A stretch of DNA of 64,000 nucleotides, from assembly GCF_030581005.1 (NCBI RefSeq), contig NZ_JAUQSX010000009.1, positions 62,001 to 126,000 on the forward strand. Reading direction: 5' to 3'. Numbering within the stretch: the first letter of the stretch is position 1; each line of letters opens with the position of its first letter. The translations under genes and the position numbers were made by a program. This DNA is from Hymenobacter mellowenesis (GTDB taxonomy: Bacteria > Bacteroidota > Bacteroidia > Cytophagales > Hymenobacteraceae). Positions 8,784 through 16,987 of the stretch are shown in pieces. The notes beneath the pieces were generated by a model that was not told where the DNA came from, searched no databases, and saw nothing but the letters and a program-made list of their open reading frames with translations.

Positions 8784-9302
8784 CTAGCCTTGGAACAGGA
8801 ATTCGGCCAGGCTTTCCCAGGGCCCGTTGCGGTAGGCCCACAGGTGGAGCCCGGTGCCCACGGCTTCGAAGGGTGCGAAAGGGGCTTGCAACTCGGCCAG
8901 CAGCTGCCGGGCGGCGGCGGGGTCTACCTTGTTTTGAATGGTGACGTGGGGCTGGAGCTTCTGCTGGTCCTGGGGCGTGAGGTAGGGCGCAAAAGCCGTT
9001 TGCAGGCGGCGGTGCAGGGCGCGGAGCTCATCGTTTTCGAGGGTGAAGGCCACGCCCCGGCCCAGGGAGCGCAGCCCCGCCACGCGCAGCGGCAACGGTT
9101 TCTGCGCGTGGCTGAGGTGGCGCAGCTGCTCGCTCATGGCGGCCAGCTCCGGGCCGGGCAGGTGGTGGAAGAGCGTGAGGTGGGCCGCCAGGTAGTTGAT
9201 TTTCGGGGGGAAATGCTGGCGCCGCAAGTCGTTGAAATAGGTTTGCGCGGCGTCGTCAAGCGCGAGCGTGAGGATGAGCGGGGCGTCGTCGGGGAGGGAC
9301 AT
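8784..9302 (-). CDS. 2H phosphoesterase / 2'-5' RNA ligase family protein
   Basis: 172 aa from the ATG at 9300-9302. The two signature HxT motifs are HLT at 41-43 and HVT at 119-121, each in the expected hydrophobic strand, so this is a LigT/2H phosphoesterase fold. Members open 2',3'-cyclic phosphates or join 2'-5' ends of RNA, or act on other cyclic nucleotides. The enzyme stands alone here, convergent with the upstream TonB-C gene. Its possible link to the kinase-Thg1 pair 5 kb away is speculative. Confidence 0.85.
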   Translation of the reverse strand: MSLPDDAPLILTLALDDAAQTYFNDLRRQHFPPKINYLAAHLTLFHHLPGPELAAMSEQLRHLSHAQKPLPLRVAGLRSLGRGVAFTLENDELRALHRRLQTAFAPYLTPQDQQKLQPHVTIQNKVDPAAARQLLAELQAPFAPFEAVGTGLHLWAYRNGPWESLAEFLFQG

Positions 9303-9497
9303 CGGTGAAGGTTGAGGAGAAGGCCACGACGGTTACGCAAAGCCGCTGCCGGGCGCCGGGTTATGGGCTTGTTTGGGTGAATTTTTCAGGGAAATATTCC
9401 AGGTAAAAAGGCCGATTTAAACCTGTTTTAAGGTCTTTTGTCGGACTTTATTCCCGGCCAAAAACGTTGAGCTGTTATCCGTCACCAACCCGGTTTT

Positions 9498-10622
9498 ATG
9501 CTGACTTCTGGCTCGCTCGTTGCCCTTTCCGATACCTTGCTCACCGACGTGCCCGCGCCCGCCCTGGCGCCGCGCACGCACTCGGCCAAGCTGTGGCTGC
9601 CGCAGCGCGTGGTGTTCACGCCCGATGCCTTGGACGAAGAGTTCGGCCAGCAAATCCTGGCCCGCGTCTCGGCTCAAAACCTGGAAGTGGAGCTGCTGAA
9701 AAGCAACCGCCTCACCGGCCTGCGCGACCCCGGCGGCGACGTGCGCGCCACCTACCGCACCGCCAAAAACACCCTGGCCGTGGTGAAGGCCCCCGCCGGG
9801 GCCCTGCGCCTGCAGCCCACCCCGCCCTCGGCCGACTGGCAGCTGAACTTGGCCGAAGGCTGCCCCGCCCACTGCCAGTACTGCTACCTGGCCGGCTCGC
9901 TCAGCGGCCCGCCCGTCGTCAAAGCCTTCGCCAACCTGCCCCAGCTGCTGGCCAACACCGCCGCCTACGAGCAGCCCGGCCGCGTCATCAGCTTCGAAGC
10001 CAGCTGCTACACCGACGTGCTGGGCATCGAGCACCTCACCGGCAGCTTGGCTGAGGCCGTGCGTTACTTCGGTCCGCGCGAAGGTGCGCAATTGCGCTTC
10101 GTGAGCAAGTACGACCACATTGGCCCGCTCCTCGGCCTGCCGCACCACGGCCGCACCCGCGCCCGCTTTTCCCTCAATGCCGAGCCCGTGGTGCGCCGCC
10201 TCGAAGGCGGCACCGCGTCCGTTGAGGCGCGGATACAGGCCCTGCGCCGGCTGGCGCTGCCGGCCAGCGCGGGCGGCGGGGGCTACCCGGTGGGGGTGGT
10301 GCTGGCCCCCATCATGCCCATTCCCGACTGGCAGCACTACACCGAGCTCCTTGACCGCCTGCGGCAGGCGCTAGATTTCGACTGCGACCTGACCGTAGAA
10401 TTCATCACCCACCGCTTCACGCCCGGCTCCAAAGACGTGCTGCTGCAATGGTACCCCAATACCAGCCTCGACCTAGCCGAGGACGGCCGCGCCGTGAAGC
10501 GCAACAAGTTCGGCGGCCTCAAATACGTGTACCAGCCCGAGCAGATGAAGGCGATGAAGGCCTGGTTCTACGCCGAGTGGCAGCGCCGCTTCCCCCACGC
10601 GCCCGTGCAGTACTGGACGTAA
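9498..10622 (+). CDS. spore-photoproduct-lyase-family radical SAM protein
   Basis: 374 aa. The radical SAM cluster motif is CxxxCxxC (C122, C126, C129 in CPAHCQYCYLAG). It aligns by eye with SplB over the rest of its length, including C170 in FEASCYTDVLGIEHL, which sits where the catalytic H-donor Cys of Bacillus SP lyase lies (EAACTSDIVGIDHL), and later LRFVSKYDHIGPLLGL, FELNAEP-like and EFITHRFT segments. The family repairs the thymine spore photoproduct using S-adenosylmethionine. No sporulation genes are present, so the natural substrate is open. Flanked upstream by an AT-rich 195-bp gap without a recognisable signal. Confidence 0.85.
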   Translation: MLTSGSLVALSDTLLTDVPAPALAPRTHSAKLWLPQRVVFTPDALDEEFGQQILARVSAQNLEVELLKSNRLTGLRDPGGDVRATYRTAKNTLAVVKAPAGALRLQPTPPSADWQLNLAEGCPAHCQYCYLAGSLSGPPVVKAFANLPQLLANTAAYEQPGRVISFEASCYTDVLGIEHLTGSLAEAVRYFGPREGAQLRFVSKYDHIGPLLGLPHHGRTRARFSLNAEPVVRRLEGGTASVEARIQALRRLALPASAGGGGYPVGVVLAPIMPIPDWQHYTELLDRLRQALDFDCDLTVEFITHRFTPGSKDVLLQWYPNTSLDLAEDGRAVKRNKFGGLKYVYQPEQMKAMKAWFYAEWQRRFPHAPVQYWT

Positions 10623-10633
10623 GCGGCGGCTCT

Positions 10634-10810
10634 GTCATTGCGAGCGCAGCGAAGCAATCCGTCCTGTTCTCAGCGACCAACCTACTAATGTGACAAAGCC
10701 CCGGCACTGCGCAGTGCCGGGGCTTTGGCTTCGCTGACATTTGGTTCTGGTAAAAGAAAATGTGTGGCGTTGACAGGACGGATTGCCACGGCCTGCGGCC
10801 TCGCAATGAC
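10634..10810. repeat. interspersed palindromic element, variant arms, with nested hairpin
   Basis: The left arm (10634-10667, GTCATTGCGAGCGCAGCGAA core) and right arm (10773-10810) are imperfect inverted repeats and match the core of the other long palindromes in this window, with AAGCAATCC in place of AAGCATCTC. They enclose about 105 nt containing a perfect terminator-like hairpin. It lies between the SPL-like gene and hutI. Confidence 0.7.
10695..10726. terminator. strong hairpin, likely terminator
   Basis: A perfect 32-nt palindrome (AAAGCCCCGGCACTGC and its complement) with flanking A and T runs, located 72 nt after the stop of the SPL-like gene and before hutI. The GC-rich stem ending in CTTT fits an intrinsic terminator working in either direction. 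Confidence 0.7.
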
Positions 10811-10840
10811 AGTTCTTCGTTCTTACCCCAAGACAAAGCC

Positions 10841-10848
10841 TTACTTTG
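10841..10848 (+). promoter_or_regulatory. possible -7 promoter box of hutI (TTACTTTG)
   Basis: TTACTTTG ends 4 nt before the ATG at 10853 and is one base from the Bacteroidota -7 consensus TAnnTTTG. Use of this box would give a leaderless or nearly leaderless transcript. Confidence 0.3.
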
Positions 10849-10852
10849 CCGC

Positions 10853-12115
10853 ATGTTTCCCTACACCCTCGTCATCCAACACGCCGCGCAGGTACTCACC
10901 CTGGCCGGCGGCCCCACCGCCCGCCCGCTCGCCGGCCCCGACCTCAGCAGCTGGACCATCATCGAAAACGGCTACGTGGCTTGCCAGGGCGATAAAATTG
11001 CAGCCGTCGGCCCCATGGCCGAGCTGGACCCGGCCCGCATTTCCCCCGAAACCCGCCTGATTGACGCCACTGGCCGCGTGGTGATGCCGGGCCTGGTGGA
11101 GTGCCACACCCACCTCGTGTTCGGTGGCAACCGTGCCCACGAGTTCGAGCGCAAGCTGCGCGGCGAAAGCTACCTCGACATTCTGGCCAGCGGCGGCGGC
11201 ATCCTGAGCACTGTGCGCGCCACCCGCGCCGCCTCGGAGCAAGAGCTGCTGGAAAACGCCCTGCACCATTTGGAAGGCTTCCGCCGCTACGGCATCACCA
11301 CGCTGGAAGCCAAGAGCGGCTATGGTCTCGACCGCGACACCGAGCTGCGCCTCGTGGGGGTGGCGCGGGCGGCTGGGCGTCGGCAGCCGGTGCGCGTGGT
11401 GCCCACCTTCCTGGGTGCCCACGTGGTGCCGCCCGAATTCAAGGAAGCTGGCCCGCGCGCCTACGTCGATTTCATTTTGCGCGAGGTGCTGTCGGACCTG
11501 AAAGGGGAGGCGGCCTTCGTGGATATTTTCTGCGAGCAGGGGGCGTTTCCGCTGGAGGTGGCGCGGTACTTCCTGGAGCAGGCCCACAAAATGGGCTTCG
11601 GCCTGAAAATCCACGCCGAGCAGCTGCACGACCTCGGCGGCTGCGAGATGGCCGCGGCGCTGGGCGCCACCAGCATCGACCACTGCGACTACCTCACGCC
11701 CGCCGCCGCCGCCCGCATCGCGCAGCAAACCCAGGGCCAGACCGTGGCCGTGCTGCTGCCGCTGGTGCCGCTGTTTCTGCGGCAGGAGAAGTATGCGCCG
11801 GGCCGCGAATTCATCGATAATGGCCTGCCCGTGGCTTTGAGTACCGATTTCAACCCCGGCTCGTGCCCCAGCAAAAACCTGTGGCTGGCCCTGTCGGTGG
11901 CCTGCCTCAAAATGGGCTTCACGCCCAAGGAAGCCGTGGCCGCCGCCACCCTCAACGCCGCTTGGGCCATCGGCCACGCCGCCGACTGCGGCAGCCTGGC
12001 CCCCGGCAAGCGCGCCGACCTCTTGGTGCTCAACCTGGGCAGCGTGGCTGAAATCCCCTACTGGCTGGGCGAAAACCCGGTGCGCGACGTGGTGATTGGC
12101 GGCGAAGAGGTTTGA
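10853..12115 (+). CDS. hutI: imidazolonepropionase
   Basis: 420 aa from the ATG at 10853; the longer frame starting at 10760 runs through the upstream repeat. It is an amidohydrolase: metal ligands in VECHTHLVFGG, then the family segments EAKSGYGLDRDTELR, FLGAHVVPPEF, KIHAEQLHD and STDFNPGSCPS, the last specific to HutI. The enzyme hydrolyses 4-imidazolone-5-propionate to N-formimino-L-glutamate in histidine breakdown. No hutH, hutU or hutG gene is present in the window, so the rest of the pathway must be elsewhere. Length and motifs look intact. Confidence 0.95.
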   Translation: MFPYTLVIQHAAQVLTLAGGPTARPLAGPDLSSWTIIENGYVACQGDKIAAVGPMAELDPARISPETRLIDATGRVVMPGLVECHTHLVFGGNRAHEFERKLRGESYLDILASGGGILSTVRATRAASEQELLENALHHLEGFRRYGITTLEAKSGYGLDRDTELRLVGVARAAGRRQPVRVVPTFLGAHVVPPEFKEAGPRAYVDFILREVLSDLKGEAAFVDIFCEQGAFPLEVARYFLEQAHKMGFGLKIHAEQLHDLGGCEMAAALGATSIDHCDYLTPAAAARIAQQTQGQTVAVLLPLVPLFLRQEKYAPGREFIDNGLPVALSTDFNPGSCPSKNLWLALSVACLKMGFTPKEAVAAATLNAAWAIGHAADCGSLAPGKRADLLVLNLGSVAEIPYWLGENPVRDVVIGGEEV

Positions 12116-12151
12116 GTGAGGGAGTAGTATTTGCTTGGATTAATTACGTCT

Positions 12152-12241
12152 GTCATGCTGAGCGCAGTCGAAGCATCTCTACTGCAGTAGTAAAACCAAT
12201 TACTTGCGTGGTAGAGATGCTTCGACTGCGCTCAGCGTGAC
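12152..12241. repeat. interspersed palindromic element (copy b)
   Basis: Arms GTCATGCTGAGCGCAGTCGA... (12152-12180) and its near-complement (12213-12241) flank a loop with TAAAACCAATTAC. It shares the GAGCGCAG..GAAGCATCTCT core with the other copies and lies between the convergent genes hutI and the lipoprotein at 12275, where it may also stop transcription. Confidence 0.8.
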
Positions 12242-12274
12242 ACGTTCTGGGAGGCACAACTTTCCTGCCCCAAG

Positions 12275-13258
12275 TCAAAGCTGCTGCATCAGCTGCGCAA
12301 TTTCGGCGGCTGTGCGGAGTTGCAGGTCTGGCGTGTAAATGGAATTCTGTCGCCAGACGTAGCGCGCCGTGCCGAAGTATAGTTGGCCGTCGCGCAGCTG
12401 TTGCACAATGACTTGCGTATCGGTGCCTTCGGGCAGGTGGTTGCGCCAGAGCGTGGGGTCGGCGGTGGCGAAGGTGCGACTGAGGCTGGTGTAGCCCACG
12501 GGCCGAAGGTACACCCGCGTTTCGGTGGCGCCGACGGGCACGCGCACCTGGGCCCAGGTCCAGTTCGAGTTGTTTGCCGGACGCCAGTACTGGTCGAAAT
12601 TCAGCCAGCTAATGGTGTCGAGTGGAAAGTTCACGTTGTAGTAGCCGCCGTTGGCCCGCACCGCCGCCCATTGGCTCTGGCCGCCCTGCAGGGCCGGCTG
12701 CCAGCCCACGGAGTCGGCCGCGGCCCGCACGCCGGCATTGGGCGCCAGCGGCAGCGCCCACAAAAACATGCGGGTGGTATCGAGGCCGGCCGTCGGCACG
12801 GGGGCGCTGAGCGTGGTCAGCCCGGCAGCAGGAGCAGCGGTGCCCACAAACTGGCTGCTCCAGCGCAGGCGGGTGCTGCCCTGCCAGGCCTGCACGTTGT
12901 ATTCGCCCGCCGAAACCAACAGCTGATTGTTGAAATAAGCAACATCGGTGTGCATGCCGGCCAGCAGCAGGTCGCCTACCGAATGCAACTCCCGCACCCG
13001 TAGCGTGGCGGTGCCCGTCGCCAGCGCGTTGTTGGGCAGCACCAGCGAATTGGCTTTAAAGGAAATAGTAGCACCGCCGTTGGTGCGGAGGGTCTGGGCC
13101 TGGCCCAGATTCAGCGTGAACGTCTGCACCGGCGGGGCGTAGCGGCCGTTGGCGGCGGCCAGCGACGTAGCCGTTGGGGTATATATCACCAGGTCTTCCT
13201 GGCGGCAGCTGCTGGCCAGCAAGACTGTGGCAACGCTTAACAGGCTAATTCTTTTCAT
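12275..13258 (-). CDS. hypothetical lipoprotein
   Basis: 327 aa when started at the ATG at 13256-13258 (MKRISLLSVATVLLASSC), which gives a type II signal peptide with lipobox LASSC; a start 8 codons earlier is possible but places extra residues before the signal. The mature part is beta-rich, with repeated strands such as ATISFKANSLVLPNNALATG in the first third, resembling the beta-sandwich surface domains of Bacteroidota lipoproteins. No catalytic residues were recognised. It is probably anchored in the outer membrane. Confidence 0.65.
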   Translation of the reverse strand: MKRISLLSVATVLLASSCRQEDLVIYTPTATSLAAANGRYAPPVQTFTLNLGQAQTLRTNGGATISFKANSLVLPNNALATGTATLRVRELHSVGDLLLAGMHTDVAYFNNQLLVSAGEYNVQAWQGSTRLRWSSQFVGTAAPAAGLTTLSAPVPTAGLDTTRMFLWALPLAPNAGVRAAADSVGWQPALQGGQSQWAAVRANGGYYNVNFPLDTISWLNFDQYWRPANNSNWTWAQVRVPVGATETRVYLRPVGYTSLSRTFATADPTLWRNHLPEGTDTQVIVQQLRDGQLYFGTARYVWRQNSIYTPDLQLRTAAEIAQLMQQL

Positions 13259-13348
13259 CAGAAAACGGGTAAAATCAGGCATAAGGAATCCCTGGGCGCC
13301 GATTGCTCAGCACCTGCGTAATCCAGTAAATAAATGGTTGCTAATCCC

Positions 13349-15268
13349 TTACGGCAAGTCGTACGACACGCCCAGCAGGGCCGTGCCCCCGAGCAGGTGG
13401 CGACTCGAATAGCCGCTCACAGGCTTGGCCAGCGGCGTGAGCATATAGCTGGCCGTGGGCTGGGCCAATAGCTGCCAGGGCCCGGCCAGGCGGTAGCGCA
13501 CCTCCGCGCCCAGGCTGGCGGCCAGGCTCAGCGAGCGGTAGGGGCTGCCCGAAGCGCCCCAGGTTTGGGGCTGGCAGCCGCAGGCCGAGCCCTCGGTGCT
13601 GGTGCCCCCAAGATAAATCGCCGCATCGACGCCCCCGAGCAGGCCTACCTGCCAGCGCGGCCCGGTGGTCCAGACGTAGCCGGCCCGCACCGGCACCGTC
13701 AGAAAACGGTAAGTGTCGCGCTGGCGAATGGTGGTGCCGCTGGTCCGGCTCAAGCTGTCGAGGAAGTTGAAATTGTAATTGGCCCGCGTGATTTGGGCGG
13801 CGCTCACCTGCCGCAGGGCCAGCGCGGTGGCGTATTCGGCGTAGCCCAGGCCGGAGCTCACCGTCCAGTGCGGCGTGAGGGTACGGCGAATGCTCAGCTG
13901 CGCGCCGTAGCCCAGGGCCGGGCGTTCCAGCTCGGCCACGGAGCTGGTAGTCGTGGTATTAGTGGTAGGAATGCGGATGGGGTTGGCAGCCGAAAAAACG
14001 GGCGCCGCCGATGGCGTTGATAACGAATTGGTTGCCGAGTAGGAGAGCCCGGAAGCAGTGCCCAGGTGCCGGTACGTCAGGCCCGGCCCGGCCACCAGCT
14101 GCACCGCCCAGCGTGCTACCACGGCGGGCACCACCGACGGCAGGGACGCCACTGCCACCGGCTGCGGCGCGGTTGGTGGGGCCAATGCGGCCGGCAGCTG
14201 CAGGCCCGCTACCCGCAGGGCCAGCCAGTCCCAGCCGCCGGGTTGGGCCACATCGGGCCGTGCGGCGCCAGGCTGCACCGCCACAAGGCTTTGCGCTGAA
14301 ACAGGAGCTGTCGGGCGCGCTTCGGCCGGTTGGTTGGCCGTGCCAGCCATGCGGCGCGAAGCTGAAGAATATGAAGACGAAACCCCAGCAGTTGGCGCAC
14401 CCTTCGGCGCTTCAGCCGCCCTTGATGATGCAACTCCTGCTGCCTCTGCCACCTTTGCTGCCGAAGCAGCAGTTGAAGCTGCTTGCGAGCGGGGCGCTGC
14501 TGCTGTGTGCTGAGAAGCGGCTGATTTCAAAGTCGATTCGTGGCTTGGCTGTGCCAGCGACGTGGCGGACTGCCCGAAGCGCGCACCTCGCGTTGAGCGC
14601 AGCAGGCGCTGCTGCCGCGCCTCGGAGGCATTCCGTTCGATGCCGGCCAGGGCCAGCGCACGCTTGAGTCGCGTCGGGCGGCCGGTTGGTTTCGTCGCCA
14701 GCGCCACCGCTGGCGAAACCGGTTTAGCCGTTGAGCCCCCATTAATTGTACCCAGCTTTTGGGGCTTGGTTACCGGATTGGATGACGCTAATTCTCTGAC
14801 ATTCAAATTTATGTTAGCTGATTCGTGCTGAGTTGTCGCATTCGGCGCAGTGCCGGACGAGGCGGAACCCGAAGCGCCCTGCTTCCCCGCCGCCTCGCCC
14901 AGGCCCGGCCCGGCCGGCGCGGCTCCTGGAGCGCTGGCGATGCGCACTCCTTGCTCGTTAGCGCTGTGTTCCGAAGCGGTATTTGCAGAAGCGGCCACCT
15001 GTTTTTTCGCCACCGTCCGTTGCGCCACCGTGTCCGATTGCCCGGTCACGGTACCCGCCCGCTGCCATTGCCAGGTGGCCAGCGAAGCCACCACCAGCAC
15101 CAGCGAAAGCACCACGCCCGCCCGCCAGCGCCGCCGACGCGGCACGGCCACCGGCGGCGGCAGTTGCTGCCGGATACCGGCCCACAGGTCGGGCGGCGGC
15201 TCCTGGCCGTAGTCGGCCAAGCGCTTGCGCAGGGCTTCGTACAAATCTTCGGGTGTGGGGTCAGACAT
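13349..15268 (-). CDS. membrane-anchored outer-membrane beta-barrel protein, putative anti-sigma partner
   Basis: 639 aa. Residues 1-45 are cytoplasmic (MSDPTPEDLYEALRKRLADY...), one membrane helix spans about 49-67 and is preceded by a PRRRRWR stop-transfer cluster, residues about 70-385 are a low-complexity Ala/Ser/Thr/Pro linker, and residues 387-639 have the alternating strands and terminal aromatic pattern of a PorT-like barrel. The gene overlaps the 3' end of the ECF sigma gene by 8 nt, so the cytoplasmic part is the likely anti-sigma segment. The chain could link the inner and outer membranes. Confidence 0.7.
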   Translation of the reverse strand: MSDPTPEDLYEALRKRLADYGQEPPPDLWAGIRQQLPPPVAVPRRRRWRAGVVLSLVLVVASLATWQWQRAGTVTGQSDTVAQRTVAKKQVAASANTASEHSANEQGVRIASAPGAAPAGPGLGEAAGKQGASGSASSGTAPNATTQHESANINLNVRELASSNPVTKPQKLGTINGGSTAKPVSPAVALATKPTGRPTRLKRALALAGIERNASEARQQRLLRSTRGARFGQSATSLAQPSHESTLKSAASQHTAAAPRSQAASTAASAAKVAEAAGVASSRAAEAPKGAPTAGVSSSYSSASRRMAGTANQPAEARPTAPVSAQSLVAVQPGAARPDVAQPGGWDWLALRVAGLQLPAALAPPTAPQPVAVASLPSVVPAVVARWAVQLVAGPGLTYRHLGTASGLSYSATNSLSTPSAAPVFSAANPIRIPTTNTTTTSSVAELERPALGYGAQLSIRRTLTPHWTVSSGLGYAEYATALALRQVSAAQITRANYNFNFLDSLSRTSGTTIRQRDTYRFLTVPVRAGYVWTTGPRWQVGLLGGVDAAIYLGGTSTEGSACGCQPQTWGASGSPYRSLSLAASLGAEVRYRLAGPWQLLAQPTASYMLTPLAKPVSGYSSRHLLGGTALLGVSYDLP

Positions 15269-15836
15269 GATAATTCGGTGTTTTTAGGCCCGCCAGGCGG
15301 GTTTCGAGAAGCCGCCGGGCCCGGGCCAGCTGCGATTTGCTGGTGCCTTCGGCAATGCCCAGCAGCTCGCCGATTTCTTGGTGGGAGTAGCCCTCAACGG
15401 CGTAGAGGTTGAGCACGGTGCGGTAGCCGGGCGGTAGGGTGGCCAGCAGCGCCACCAGGTCGTCGGCGGCCAGCTGGTCCACGGCCGAGGGTTCGGCCGA
15501 GGGCAGTCCGTCAGCCAGCTCGTCGAGGGCGTCGCCGCTGGGGCCGGGGTGGCGCAGGCGGTACTGCTCCACGGCGTGCAGCGACGTGGTGACGGCAATG
15601 CGGCGCGCCCAGCCTTCAAACGGGCCCTGGCCGCGGTACTGGTCGAGGCGAGTGAATATTTTGACGAACGTGTTTTGCAGCGCGTCCTCCGCCTCGGCCC
15701 GGTTGGGGCAGTAGCGCAGGCATACGCCCATTAGGTTGTATGACAGTTTCTTATATAGCAGGTATTGCGCCGCCGATTCGCCGCGCCGGCACGCTGCCAG
15801 CAGCGCTTCATCGACGGGAACAATGGAAGGCGGCAT
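15261..15836 (-). CDS. ECF-type RNA polymerase sigma factor
   Basis: 191 aa from the ATG at 15834-15836; a TTG six codons earlier is the other option. Region 2 is visible as LYKKLSYNLMGVCLRYCPNR...AEDALQNTFVKIF...YRGQGPFEGWARRIAV, and region 4 as LPPGYRTVLNLYAVEGYSHQEIGELLGIAEGTSKSQLARARRLL in helix-turn-helix form. It directs RNA polymerase to a stress or envelope regulon. The downstream, overlapping gene for the single-pass barrel protein is the likely regulator. Confidence 0.93.
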   Translation of the reverse strand: MPPSIVPVDEALLAACRRGESAAQYLLYKKLSYNLMGVCLRYCPNRAEAEDALQNTFVKIFTRLDQYRGQGPFEGWARRIAVTTSLHAVEQYRLRHPGPSGDALDELADGLPSAEPSAVDQLAADDLVALLATLPPGYRTVLNLYAVEGYSHQEIGELLGIAEGTSKSQLARARRLLETRLAGLKTPNYHV

Positions 15837-16159
15837 GTAGAAAGTAGATGGCAAAGCCGGCTGTACAGGACCTGCTTTGTGGGGGCTTGACCGGCAGCCG
15901 GCCGGCGCGGTTGCATTCGTATCGAAGATAATTTGAAATCAGCGGCCGATGGCTGGTGCACAAAGAGCGTCACAAGGCGGTCATGCAGAGCGCAGCGAAG
16001 CATCTTGCCCGCTACCACTGATTCTGTCAATTGAATTGCGTTGCGCAGGCAAGATGCTTCGCTGCGCTCTGCATGACGTTATTTCGACGCGTTGTCGTTG
16101 CTGCATAAGTCGTATTCTTGCTCCAGCGAAGCCCACCGTCCCGCCCAAACTCCTTCCCA
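15837..16159. other. 323-bp gap: sigma-gene upstream region, palindromic element, PhzF upstream region
   Basis: No coding sequence is convincing here. The first 140 nt are the upstream region of the sigma gene and contain a TATCTTCG sequence (minus strand) resembling a -7 box. The middle holds one interspersed palindrome (15980-16077). The last 80 nt lead to the PhzF-like start and show no clear signal. Confidence 0.6.
15980..16077. repeat. interspersed palindromic element (copy c)
   Basis: Arms GTCATGCAGAGCGCAGCGAA... (from 15980) and ...TTCGCTGCGCTCTGCATGAC (to 16077) pair over about 30 bp with the shared GAAGCATCTTGC core; the loop contains ATTCTGTCAATTGAATTG. It lies between divergent genes, so it is not simply a terminator. 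Confidence 0.8.
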
Positions 16160-16957
16160 ATGCGCTATTTCCACGTCGACGCCTTCGCCCAAACGCCCTT
16201 CACTGGCAATCCCGCCGGCGTGTGCCCGCTCGAAACCTGGCCGCCCGCCGCGCTCATGCAGCAAATCGCGGCCGAAAACAACCTAGCCGAAACCGCCTTC
16301 ATCGTGCCCCGCGCCGGCACCCCGGCCGAATACGACATCCGCTGGTTCACGCCCGCCGTGGAAATTGACTTGTGCGGGCACGCCACGCTGGCCGCGTCCC
16401 ACGTGCTGTTCACGCACCTGGGCTTCCCGGAAACGCAGGTCACCTTCCACAGCCAGAGCGGCCCGTTGCGCGTGGCCCGCGAAGCCGACGGCCGCCTCAC
16501 GCTCGACTTCCCTTCGCGCCCGCCACAGGAGCTACCCGCGCACCCCACCGGCCTGGCCGACGGCCTGCGCGCCACCCCGCTGCACGTGCTGGCCGCCCGC
16601 GACCTGTTGGTCGTCTTCAACACCGAAGCCGAAGTGCGAGCCCTCAAGCCAGATATGGCCCGCATCGCGGCGCTGGAGTACGTGGGCGTCATCGCCACCG
16701 CGCCCGGCCGCGACGGCATCGATTTCGTGTCGCGCTTCTTCGCCCCCCGCGTGGGCGTGCCCGAAGACCCCGTAACGGGCTCAGCCCACAGCACACTCAT
16801 TCCCTATTGGGCCGAAAAGCTGGGCAAAACCGAACTGCGCGCTCGTCAGGTTTCGCCGCGCGGCGGCGACCTGTGGTGCCGCCTGCGCGGCGATAGGGTG
16901 GACATCAGCGGCTACGCGGTGACGTATGCGGCGGGGGAGTTGCGCTTAGATTATTAG
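16160..16957 (+). CDS. PhzF family isomerase-like protein
   Basis: 265 aa from the ATG at 16160. The PhzF signatures are FTGNPAGVCPL at 13-23, NNLAETAFI with the catalytic Glu, CGHATLAASHVLF and DPVTGSAHSTLIPYW near the C-terminus. The fold is the duplicated diaminopimelate-epimerase-like fold and members are proton-transfer isomerases. The protein is somewhat shorter than E. coli YddE-type relatives (near 300). No phenazine genes accompany it, so phenazine synthesis is not implied and the substrate is unknown. Confidence 0.88.
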   Translation: MRYFHVDAFAQTPFTGNPAGVCPLETWPPAALMQQIAAENNLAETAFIVPRAGTPAEYDIRWFTPAVEIDLCGHATLAASHVLFTHLGFPETQVTFHSQSGPLRVAREADGRLTLDFPSRPPQELPAHPTGLADGLRATPLHVLAARDLLVVFNTEAEVRALKPDMARIAALEYVGVIATAPGRDGIDFVSRFFAPRVGVPEDPVTGSAHSTLIPYWAEKLGKTELRARQVSPRGGDLWCRLRGDRVDISGYAVTYAAGELRLDY

Positions 16958-16987
16958 GATATGACAGCTTGATAAATCAGCAAGCAG

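Noticed and set aside
15980..16077. Palindrome in the gap before the PhzF-like gene as a riboswitch
   Set aside because: It is a member of the interspersed family found in unrelated gaps and has no known aptamer core.
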